Shown piece after piece: positions 21,831 through 29,239 of a DNA stretch of 64,000 bases. This DNA is from Chlorobiota bacterium. Lineage in GTDB: Bacteria > Bacteroidota > Ignavibacteria > OLB7. The position numbers and the translations under genes were made by a program. Under the pieces are notes generated by a model, which saw only the letters and a list, made by a program, of their open reading frames with translations, made no database searches and had not been told where the DNA came from. Positions within the stretch are counted from its first letter, which is position 1. Each line of letters opens with the position of its first letter. The stretch lies in the NCBI GenBank assembly GCA_016788565.1, contig JAEUSP010000136.1:62001-126000 (forward strand), given 5' to 3'.

Positions 21831-22664
21831 ATGCCTGCTCCGTTCGATCCCGTTGCCTACCGCTACGATGCCGATTTTACCAACACCCCGCTGGGGCGGC
21901 GGCAGCGTGAGCTTGTGCAGCGGTATTTGGGGCCAATAATCCACCCCGGAATGCGTGTGCTGGAGCTTAATTGCGGAACCGGCGAAGATGCGCTCTGGAT
22001 GGCCGCCCGTGGTGCTCACGTCACCGCCACAGATATTTCCGCAGGGATGCTGGAGGTTGCTTCCAACAAAGCAACGAACGCTGGGACAACTATCACGTTC
22101 CGGCAGCTTCGGCTGGAAGATGTTGGCTTGCTGGAACTTCCGCCGGATCACCCAGGCTTTGATTTGGTTTTCTCCAATTTCGACGGCCTAAACTGCCTTC
22201 CAACTCTCGATTTTTTCCCCGATGCGGTTGCCCGTCTGCTGCGCCCGGGGGGCGGGGTGATGGTGGTGTGGATGAACCCAATGTGCGCAGCGGAGCTTGT
22301 TGGATTTTCCCTGCGCGGGCGTTTCGGAATGGCAGTCCAGCGGCTGCGGCGTGGCGGTGTGGCCGCCCACATTGGCGATGGCGAAACGGCCCAAACGTGG
22401 TTTCATTCAATCTGGAAAGTGAAACGGGCGTTCGCTAAACGCTTCCGGTTCCGTACCATTGCAGCAATCGGGCTAACAACGCCGCCAACGCTGATGCGGG
22501 ATTGGTACCACCGCCACCAGCGGTTGTTCCGGTGGTTTTTCCCGATTGAGGAACGATTGATGGGGCTTTTCCCGTTGAATCGGTTTGGCGACCACACGTT
22601 GCTCCACTGCCTGCTGAAGGATGATGCTCCAAGATCAGCTTCTTCGGGGGCCAATAAGCCATAA
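21831..22664 (+). CDS. Class I SAM-dependent methyltransferase
   Basis: The 277-residue protein has a Methyltransf_11/25-type Rossmann core: motif I VLELNCGTGEDALWMAARG (43-61), the ribose-binding acidic residue D68 in VTATDISAGML, motif IV LVFSNFDGLNC, and the post-core LLRPGGGVMVVWMNP. The Asn in ELNCGTG replaces the usual Gly/Ala. The last 100 residues are Arg/Phe rich and probably form the substrate cap. Its substrate cannot be told from sequence. It lies 69 bp after the ATP-grasp ligase and 33 bp before the next gene, so co-transcription is likely. It could modify a small molecule made with the ligase and the radical SAM enzyme (inference). Confidence 0.85.
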   Translation: MPAPFDPVAYRYDADFTNTPLGRRQRELVQRYLGPIIHPGMRVLELNCGTGEDALWMAARGAHVTATDISAGMLEVASNKATNAGTTITFRQLRLEDVGLLELPPDHPGFDLVFSNFDGLNCLPTLDFFPDAVARLLRPGGGVMVVWMNPMCAAELVGFSLRGRFGMAVQRLRRGGVAAHIGDGETAQTWFHSIWKVKRAFAKRFRFRTIAAIGLTTPPTLMRDWYHRHQRLFRWFFPIEERLMGLFPLNRFGDHTLLHCLLKDDAPRSASSGANKP

Positions 22665-22697
22665 TCCTGAACTCTTGTCGGGAAAGGCTGAACGCGT

Positions 22698-23933
22698 ATG
22701 ATGAACTTCTGCACCAACCGGCGGCACTTGATTGCCGCAATTTTTCTACTGATTCCGGCGGCGGCCAGCGCGCAAGAAACCGTTGTTGGTTTCACCGCCG
22801 GGGGGAAGCAACACCTGATTCGCGTTGCGGCCCAACGTGCGGCGTTGCTGAAGCCCGCGCGTGAGGCAGCAATCGCATCGCTGGAACGCTACGCAAAACT
22901 GTGCGGCCCCAACTGGACAATGCCAACGCTGTTCATTGACCTTGTTGATGAAAAAGCCGATGAAGATCACCCCGAACTTGAGATCACTCGCGACCGCGAA
23001 GCCGAGCTTCCCGCCGCCACCGATGGAAGCCTGGCCGAGCAAGAGGAAGCGGACGTTTGCCGAATCACACTTCGCCGCCACCCCAGCGGGCACGAGGAGT
23101 ACTCGCAAGGAAGCACCCGCTACTTCATTGCCCATGCCGCAGCTGTTGGCGTTCAGCAGTTTAACGGCCACGATTTGACCGAAGAAGGAAACTCCACCAC
23201 GGAGCAATCCCAGTGGTACACCAGCGGAATCGCCGATTGGATGGCCAGCAAGGTTTATGAGCTACCGCAGTGGGGCGAGCGGCTGCCAAAACTTCAGATT
23301 GGTTTTGCCGCCGCGTTGGGGAAACCGATCACCGAAATGGGGCCGCACACCTACTACTTCTGGGCTTTTCTGGAATCGCAAGGGAGCAAGCCGATGGAGG
23401 TTCTGCGCGGAATCCCGCTGGCCCCCGACGAGCAGATGGAGTATCTGCGCAAACTGTTCCCCGACTTGCAAGATTTAATGATCCGGTTTGCCGTTGCTAT
23501 CGCCAAACGCACCCTTTCGCCGCTGCCGGATCACGGCTCAATTTGGCGGAAGAATGAGTATGAGTATTTCATGCCCCGGGGGGGAACGGCAAGGTTGGAG
23601 TCGGCCCCAGTTGCCGTCAGTTTCCACACCATCACCGTGCAGGAAATCCCCGAAGGGGGTGTGGTGATGGTCACGCCAGGCAACTTGGCCGCAAGCCAAT
23701 CGTGGGGGGCATTGGCCGATGGAACCGTGCTGCGCGACGGCCAAACAATTCGCATCTGCGCAAAGGATATTGAGCAAGTGGTGCGGGTGATGGTGGCGCG
23801 CGGAAACGCCGATGACGCAGACGAATATCCCACACTGGCCATCGCGCTGGACGCAGCCCCTTGTCCCCACAAACCGGAACCACCCAAGCCAGTTCCACCG
23901 CCACCAAAGCCGAAGAAAAAAAAGAAAAAGTGA
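22698..23933 (+). CDS. Secreted degenerate gluzincin-like protein with Lys/Pro tail
   Basis: The 411-residue protein has a signal peptide (MMNFCTNRR... ending AAASAQ, cleaved about residue 26), so it is exported. The core has the layout of a peptidase-MA-like gluzincin: a helix YFIAHAAAVGVQQFNG where HExxHxxQ would be, then QWYTSGIADWMASKVY where these enzymes have 'W..EG.A.Y'. The catalytic Glu and the second His of HExxH are missing, and the Glu of the EG motif is Ser, so it is unlikely to be an active zinc protease. After a beta domain (residues about 290-385) comes a PKPVPPPPKPKKKKKK tail, which may bind polyanionic surfaces. It sits between methyltransferase and radical SAM genes in the same run. 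The fold assignment is inference from motif spacing. Confidence 0.55.
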   Translation: MMNFCTNRRHLIAAIFLLIPAAASAQETVVGFTAGGKQHLIRVAAQRAALLKPAREAAIASLERYAKLCGPNWTMPTLFIDLVDEKADEDHPELEITRDREAELPAATDGSLAEQEEADVCRITLRRHPSGHEEYSQGSTRYFIAHAAAVGVQQFNGHDLTEEGNSTTEQSQWYTSGIADWMASKVYELPQWGERLPKLQIGFAAALGKPITEMGPHTYYFWAFLESQGSKPMEVLRGIPLAPDEQMEYLRKLFPDLQDLMIRFAVAIAKRTLSPLPDHGSIWRKNEYEYFMPRGGTARLESAPVAVSFHTITVQEIPEGGVVMVTPGNLAASQSWGALADGTVLRDGQTIRICAKDIEQVVRVMVARGNADDADEYPTLAIALDAAPCPHKPEPPKPVPPPPKPKKKKKK

Positions 23934-24077
23934 AAGAGCGTTGGGGAAGGAAACGTTAGCGACGGGCAAGGGTTATAGGTTGCGGTGGCCAGCAATCACG
24001 GCAGTGAAGAAGCACTTCTTCTTCCAGCACCTTACTCATCTTCCACCAACTGCTACCGATTCCCGTTCTCCGTAACT

Positions 24078-25514
24078 ATGCTTCTAACTCACGGATATTT
24101 CCTGGCCGAGGACCCGCGCGAGCAGCGGATTATGAAGCCCTATCCCCCGCTGGGTATCCTTTCGATTGCCGCATGGTTGCGCCAGCGTGGAATGGATGTT
24201 GAGTTGTTCGACACCACCTTCGCAACATGGCCCCAGTTCCAGCAACACCTTCTTGACAACCCCCCCCAGGTCGTTGGTATTTACACCAACTTGATGACCA
24301 AGCTAAATGTGCTTCGGGCGGTTGGGTTCATCAAGGGAACGCCCGCGTTGCGCCACACAAAAGTTGTGCTGGGTGGGCCGGAAATCCGGCATCACGCCGA
24401 ACGATTCTTGCAGCATGGAGCCGATGTTGTGGCCATTGGCGAAGGGGAGCAAACAATGGAGGAACTGCTGCGGTGCATCAAGGAAGGGGGGGAATTGGAG
24501 CAGGTGGCAGGGATTGCATTTTTGCGCGGAGGCCAGCTTATCAGAACCCCCGAACGGGCACTGCTCCGCTCCATAGATGAGTTGCCGATTCCGTTTCGGG
24601 AGGGGATTCCGCTGGAGCGGTATCTGCAGACGTGGAAGCAGCATCACGGCGCAAGCTCCATTTCCATCAGCACCATGCGTGGGTGCCCATATACGTGCCG
24701 TTGGTGCAGCCGTGCGGTGTATGGCGGGACCTACCGGCGGCGTTCGCCCGCGGCCGTGGCCGATGAGATGGAGCAACTCCGCGACCGCTACAATCCCGAC
24801 TCACTCTGGTTTGTGGACGACGTGTTCACCATCAACCACCGCTGGCTGGAGGGGTTTGCTGCCGAGCTTGCCGCGCGGAAGCTCCGCATCCCCTACGAGT
24901 GCATCACCCGCGCCGACCGATTGAATGAACGCGCCGTGGAGTTGCTGAAAACCACCGGCTGTTTCCGCGTTTGGATTGGTGCAGAAAGCGGTTCGCAGCG
25001 GGTGGTGGACGCGATGGACAGGCGGGTGAAGGTGGAGCAAGTGCGCCAGATGATCCAGCTAAGCAAACGCCACGGAATCCAAACCGGGACGTTCATCATG
25101 GTGGGGTATCCGGGGGAAACGGAGGCAGATATTTTGGAGACGATCCACCACTTGAAGGTGAGTAACCCCGACCACTACACCATCACCGTTGCCTACCCAA
25201 TCACCGGCACGCCGCTGTTCAACGAAGTTCAATCGCAGTTGATAAGCCCCCCCGAATGGGCCGCCAGCACCGACCGCGACCTTGAGTTCGAACGCCCCTA
25301 CTCGCGCCGGTACTACCGGTTTGCCATCAGCCGCATCACGCACGAAGTTCAGGCTCATAAACTGGCCAACGGTTCCGGGAATGGTTCGGTGCTGGCGCGG
25401 CTGAACCACCAGGCGCGCGCCGTTGCTGCGGCAATGGCAATGCGGTTTGAGCGGCGTTTTGGAACGGCGACTTCAGCACAGAACTCGTTGCCGAACTCAC
25501 CCACTAAAACTTGA
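24078..25514 (+). CDS. B12-binding-domain radical SAM protein
   Basis: The 478-residue enzyme has an N-terminal cobalamin-binding-like Rossmann domain (PYPPLGILSIAAWLRQRGMD, VVLGGPEIRHHAERFL, GADVVAIGEGEQTMEELL). A radical SAM TIM barrel follows, with the cluster cysteines C203, C207 and C210 in MRGCPYTCRWCSRAVYGG. The motif DSLWFVDDVF and IGAESGSQRVVDAMDRRV are typical of this superfamily (BchE/HpnJ/P-methylase group), which does methylations, ring closures and other radical C-C or C-P chemistry. The product cannot be predicted. ATG 24078 is chosen; the open frame back to 23985 lacks domain signal. The gap from the preceding gene is 144 bp, so it may have its own promoter. Its last 11 bp overlap the 3' end of the convergent lipoprotein gene. 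Confidence 0.85.
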   Translation: MLLTHGYFLAEDPREQRIMKPYPPLGILSIAAWLRQRGMDVELFDTTFATWPQFQQHLLDNPPQVVGIYTNLMTKLNVLRAVGFIKGTPALRHTKVVLGGPEIRHHAERFLQHGADVVAIGEGEQTMEELLRCIKEGGELEQVAGIAFLRGGQLIRTPERALLRSIDELPIPFREGIPLERYLQTWKQHHGASSISISTMRGCPYTCRWCSRAVYGGTYRRRSPAAVADEMEQLRDRYNPDSLWFVDDVFTINHRWLEGFAAELAARKLRIPYECITRADRLNERAVELLKTTGCFRVWIGAESGSQRVVDAMDRRVKVEQVRQMIQLSKRHGIQTGTFIMVGYPGETEADILETIHHLKVSNPDHYTITVAYPITGTPLFNEVQSQLISPPEWAASTDRDLEFERPYSRRYYRFAISRITHEVQAHKLANGSGNGSVLARLNHQARAVAAAMAMRFERRFGTATSAQNSLPNSPTKT

Positions 25515-25962
25515 TGCTGAAGCTCCCTTCGTTCACCACAGCAATATCACCGTTGAAATCCTTGTTCTGGTAGATTTGGAAGGTGAAGGTCCCCACCGCA
25601 CCTTTGTCATCGAACTGGGAAACGTCCACGCTTCCTTGCACCGTGTTGATGGTGTCAATGCTGGTGAAGTACTTCCCCGGGGCGCGATACTCGGCAACCA
25701 CACCCCCTTTCCCACCAATCACCAGCGACCCCGTGCCCTGGATTTTTGGCATATCAATGATGATGGTATCCGACGTTGCGGCTTGCACGGCAGTAAACCG
25801 CAGCGACGAGGTAGCGTGAACGTTCGTCACGGCTTGTGAGGTAAACGGCACACCATCAACTTTTGCGTTGACGACGGTGGTTTCCGGTCCGGTTTCTTCG
25901 GCGCAGGCCCCCAATGCCAGCACCAACAAGCAGCAAAGAGCAGAGCGTAGAGTAGTGTTCAT
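25504..25962 (-). CDS. Small lipoprotein, DUF6252-like beta protein
   Basis: The 152-residue product starts with a lipoprotein signal (lipobox ALGAC, C20). It continues with VVNAKVDGVPFTSQAV, the usual opening of small Bacteroidota lipoproteins (DUF6252-like) with a single beta-sandwich ending in GTFTFQIYQ...EGSFSIKF. The function of that family is unknown. ATG 25962 is preferred to the longer frame from 26094 because it positions the signal peptide. The gene is convergent with the radical SAM gene and the two coding ends overlap by 11 bp (25504-25514), so no terminator fits between them. Confidence 0.75.
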   Translation of the reverse strand: MNTTLRSALCCLLVLALGACAEETGPETTVVNAKVDGVPFTSQAVTNVHATSSLRFTAVQAATSDTIIIDMPKIQGTGSLVIGGKGGVVAEYRAPGKYFTSIDTINTVQGSVDVSQFDDKGAVGTFTFQIYQNKDFNGDIAVVNEGSFSIKF

Positions 25963-26251
25963 CAGATTTCTGGTTGATTTTGTGTGTTGATGTAGGTGCT
26001 GGCCAAAAATTACGGGAATACCAGATACCTCAGGCATGGTCTGGCAAAAAACATCATTGATAAAAAAAGAGTGCGGTTTATTCGGGCAAGGCATAATTTT
26101 TGCTCACACAGGCACACTTGGTACAGACAATTCATGAAAGACGCTGCCGAATTATTGCAGCGAAGCCTTCTCACAGGCCACCCTACCCTTCCGTTGGAAC
26201 TCCATAATTCACGATAAACAGCATACAACATTCATAAACCGAGGTACACCA
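25963..26251. other. Divergent intergenic region (lipoprotein / beta-roll gene)
   Basis: This 289-bp AT-rich spacer should carry the promoters of the lipoprotein gene and of the beta-roll gene at 26252. A 73-codon plus-strand frame within it has no signal or domain and is not called. GAGG at 26240-26243 lies 8 nt before ATG 26252 and is a good RBS. Confidence 0.5.
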
Positions 26252-28282
26252 ATGACCTTTCGTTCACTGCTTGCACATGGGGCCATACTCACAGCCTTTG
26301 TGGCAACAACAGCCACCGCCCAAGTGCCGGGTCCCGCAGCCAACAGCGATGTTTACGGCCATGTTGGAATTGGGACGCTTGCCCCAAACCGTTCGGCGCT
26401 TCTTGATTTAACCGGAACCGATGTGGGATTGCTGATCCCACGCCTAACCACCGGCCAGCGCAACGCCATTGCTTTGCCGGCAAAATCGTTGTTGATTTTC
26501 AACACCGATGCAAACGAGTTTCAGTACAACTGGGGCACCCCGGGCGCGCCCGATTGGCGGCCAATTTTGGACGGAGCCAACGCCGGCAACACCGCCTGGA
26601 TTCTAACCGGCAACAACGGCCCATTCACCGACGGAACCAACAACTTGTTGGGAACCAACGCCGGCGCTGGCGACCGCCAAGTGAACATCCTTGCCAACGG
26701 CCAACGGACTATCCGCCTTGTGCCAAACGCCACAAGCCCAACCATCATCGGCGGGTTTAGCGGGAACACTGCTTCGGGGGCTGGCGTGACCATTTCTGGT
26801 GGCGGCCAGGTTGGGAATTTGAACAGCGTCAGCAATGACTTTGGCACAATCGGCGGCGGCTACGGCAACACCATTAACTCATTTGGAAGCAGCGGAACAA
26901 TTGGCGGTGGTGAGATGAACACAGTAAGCCAACTAACTGCCACCATTGGTGGCGGTAGCCAGAACAGCGCAAGCGGCCCCGGCAGCACCGTTGGCGGTGG
27001 TGTGATCAACAGCGCAAGCCAAACCCAAGCAACGGTTGGTGGCGGGCGCGAGAACACCGCAAGCGGTGTGCGAAGCACCATTGCTGGTGGGTATCAAAAC
27101 AACGCAAGCGGCGATTACAGCACCGTTGGTGGTGGGCAAAGCAACACCGCAAGCGGTGGTGAAAACAACGTAATCGCTGGCGGGACGAACAACGCCATTG
27201 CCCCGAACGACGGCGGGATCATTTCAGCCTCCTTTATCGGCGGTGGCGATGACAACCGAATTCACTCCTTCCCAAATAGCGATGTAAGCGGTGCGACGAT
27301 TGCTGGTGGTACAGACAACATCATCAACTCCGACGACAACGCACCTTCCAACAACGTAGCAATCGGTGGCGGCCAGAGCAATCGCGTTGATAACAGCAAC
27401 GCAGCTACAATTGGCGGCGGTAGGGATAACGAGATTAGCTCCCAGATAGATGCCGCAGACTACCACGAAGGCAACACCATAAGTGGCGGAACCGAGAACT
27501 ATATTGGCCCTGGCGATGGAGGGTTTGCTGCGCGAAACACCATCGGGGGCGGAAACGATAACGATATCCGTTCCAACGGTGGGCTGATAGAGAACGGCAC
27601 CATTGGTGGCGGCGAAAGCAACTTTATTCGCTCCGGCATAGCCCCCCAAACCAGCAGCACCATCGGTGGTGGATTTGACAACACCGTTGATGAATCCGAC
27701 TACGGAACGATTGGCGGTGGGAATAACAACCTGATTGATGGCGGTGATGGCTCGGCAATTCCCGGCGGCCAGAACAACACCGTCAGCGGCAATAACTCCA
27801 TGGCCTTTGGCTCCGGAGCCAACTTAGCCCAGGATAACAGCGTGGTGTTCAACCACACCACCGGAACGCCAACCCGCGTGGGCGTTGCCGCAAACGATCC
27901 GCAAGTGGCAATGGATCTGAACGGTGGGTTGGCTGTGCGCCCACCAGCATTGCTGAGCTTCCCAGCCGGCGGAACACCAAAAGTGCTGAACGTCACCGTT
28001 GGCGACCGTTCGTATATCCGCATTGCTTCCGATGGTGGTGCTTGCTCAGGATTAGGGTGCGCGGTTTGCGGTGGCACAGTCCTCCGTTCCGTTACTCTCT
28101 CGAATGGGCAGCAGGTTGGGCAGATGCTCATGATTGAATGCACAAGCAACGAGTTCCGCATTGCAGACGGCGGGAACATCAACACAGATGGGCTTGGCTG
28201 CTTTAACGCTACCGCTAATGACATCATCACGTTCATCTGGAATGGCAGCAATTGGTTAGAAGTTGCACGCTCGGCAAACTAA
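26252..28282 (+). CDS. Secreted beta-roll repeat protein (third paralogue), 676 aa
   Basis: This is a shorter relative of the two giant genes. It has a signal peptide (1-23, ATTATA|Q) and the same N-domain (YGHVGIGTLAPNRSALLDL, GLLIPRLTTGQRNAI, LLIFNTDANEFQYN). One entry module (IRLVPNATSPTIIGGF, about 150-170) leads to a single beta-roll of IGGG-x-x-N units (about 177-517), which becomes irregular, with Asp/Asn-rich insertions, toward its end. It finishes the roll with SAIPGGQNNTVSGNNSMAFG and has a distinct C-domain containing a Cys cluster (CSGLGCAVCGG) and a tip ending FIWNGSNWLEVARSAN. It lacks the cap cassette and the long duplications of its paralogues. It has its own RBS and terminator, so it is monocistronic. 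Role as a surface or tail-like fibre is inference. Confidence 0.8.
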   Translation: MTFRSLLAHGAILTAFVATTATAQVPGPAANSDVYGHVGIGTLAPNRSALLDLTGTDVGLLIPRLTTGQRNAIALPAKSLLIFNTDANEFQYNWGTPGAPDWRPILDGANAGNTAWILTGNNGPFTDGTNNLLGTNAGAGDRQVNILANGQRTIRLVPNATSPTIIGGFSGNTASGAGVTISGGGQVGNLNSVSNDFGTIGGGYGNTINSFGSSGTIGGGEMNTVSQLTATIGGGSQNSASGPGSTVGGGVINSASQTQATVGGGRENTASGVRSTIAGGYQNNASGDYSTVGGGQSNTASGGENNVIAGGTNNAIAPNDGGIISASFIGGGDDNRIHSFPNSDVSGATIAGGTDNIINSDDNAPSNNVAIGGGQSNRVDNSNAATIGGGRDNEISSQIDAADYHEGNTISGGTENYIGPGDGGFAARNTIGGGNDNDIRSNGGLIENGTIGGGESNFIRSGIAPQTSSTIGGGFDNTVDESDYGTIGGGNNNLIDGGDGSAIPGGQNNTVSGNNSMAFGSGANLAQDNSVVFNHTTGTPTRVGVAANDPQVAMDLNGGLAVRPPALLSFPAGGTPKVLNVTVGDRSYIRIASDGGACSGLGCAVCGGTVLRSVTLSNGQQVGQMLMIECTSNEFRIADGGNINTDGLGCFNATANDIITFIWNGSNWLEVARSAN

Positions 28283-28309
28283 GCTGCGCGTCATAAACGC
28301 TTTTTCAAA

Positions 28310-28343
28310 AGCCCCCGGCCAACCAAGCCAGGGGCTTTTTTTT
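28310..28343 (+). terminator. Terminator after the third beta-roll gene
   Basis: AGCCCC (28310-28315) plus GGC pair with GCC plus GGGGCT (28331-28336) and are followed by an uninterrupted run of eight T. It lies 28 nt past the stop codon. Confidence 0.85.
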
Positions 28344-28393
28344 GCTGCCGCTGGAAGTTCCATTGGAAGTCCCAATTGCCCCCTTTCCAATAA

Positions 28394-29059
28394 TCACCTC
28401 ACCACCCGCAAATTAAAATTTGGCGTTCCTAACGTGCCCCACAATTTCAGCCAGAGCAGCATCCCCCCTTCGGTGGCGCGCGCGCCGGTGATGTCGCCAA
28501 TATCCACAATGGATTCCCAGCCGAACCACTCCCGCAGCCACCCGCTTACCTGCGATTTTGCTTCAGCATTGTTGCCGCAAATCAGCAGGTCATGCTGCCC
28601 CGGGATCATCGCTGGGTTCACCATCACGTTGGCCGTTACGGTGTTCAGCGCCTTCACCACGTGCGCCCCGGGAATCCGCCGCTGCACCTGCTCTCCCAGC
28701 GAATCGCTTCCGCCGCTGATGAAGAGCGTCGGCCCAATCCCGCGCGAGAAATCAGCCTTCGAGAAATCGAGCGGGTTGGTGATATCAACAATGATCTTGT
28801 CGTTCAAATTGTCCTCCTCGGCAAGCTCTAACGCCTCCAATGTTCCGGCCCCAAGCAAGCAGAGGAAAACCATTTCGCCAAACGCCGCTGCGTCGGCAAA
28901 CGTCCCCTGCGATGCGTTTGCCCCGGCCGATGCAGCCCATGCAACGGCCTTTGGATTATCGGCCATGCGCGCCCCCATCCGCACCGAATGGCCAATCGCA
29001 ACAAGTTTTGTGGCAATGGTTTTGCCAACGATTCCGGTTCCAAGTACTGCAATGTTCAT
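28394..29059 (-). CDS. NADPH-dependent F420 reductase-like oxidoreductase
   Basis: The 221-residue protein is of the F420_oxidored family. It begins with the Rossmann motif MNIAVLGTGIVGKTIA (GxGxxG at 7-12), followed by SVRMGARMAD, a basic stretch suited to NADP(H). The conserved IIVDITNPLDF and the C-terminal VVKALNTVTANVMVNP are typical of this family, in which members reduce F420 or act on other substrates. Whether this organism makes F420 is not shown by the window, so a related NADPH reductase is possible. It stands alone: the upstream side holds dispersed repeats, and the downstream side faces the terminator of the beta-roll gene. Confidence 0.8.
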   Translation of the reverse strand: MNIAVLGTGIVGKTIATKLVAIGHSVRMGARMADNPKAVAWAASAGANASQGTFADAAAFGEMVFLCLLGAGTLEALELAEEDNLNDKIIVDITNPLDFSKADFSRGIGPTLFISGGSDSLGEQVQRRIPGAHVVKALNTVTANVMVNPAMIPGQHDLLICGNNAEAKSQVSGWLREWFGWESIVDIGDITGARATEGGMLLWLKLWGTLGTPNFNLRVVR

Positions 29060-29061
29060 GG

Positions 29062-29092
29062 TGGTCAGTGGTTAGTTGTCAGTGGTCAGTTG
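29062..29092. repeat. CAGTGGTCAGTTG-type short tandem repeat (site 1)
   Basis: Short alternating CAGTGGTYAGT / AGTTGTCAGT units lie immediately upstream of the 29059 gene start. Related tracts occur at 33724-33768 and 58117-58166, in the opposite orientation. They are non-coding and of a type seen in intergenic DNA of many environmental bacteria. Confidence 0.65.
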
Positions 29093-29107
29093 CAAAAAAT
29101 GCGTGTA

Positions 29108-29216
29108 CGGTGATACTCCAACTCTCTCTTTCTTCCCTCTGTGCTCTCTGTGTCTCTGTGGTTTTTTAAGAGAATGAACCACAGAGGCACAGAGGACACA
29201 GAGAGGGGAGGGAGGA
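29108..29216. repeat. Palindromic intergenic element, copy 1
   Basis: The left arm 29135-29163 (ending TCTCTGTGGTT) is the inverted complement of the right arm 29177-29207 (beginning AACCACAGAGGCACAGAGG). A second copy lies at 40377-40502 with the same arms, a longer loop, and a shared left flank 'gatactc.aactctc'. The transcript would form a very long hairpin. No gene is associated with it. Confidence 0.85.
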
Positions 29217-29239
29217 GAGAGGGAGGATAATTTCTCAAC

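Noticed and set aside
25996-26217. 73-codon ORF upstream of the third beta-roll gene
   Set aside because: It has no RBS, domain or signal, and it lies in the likely promoter region.
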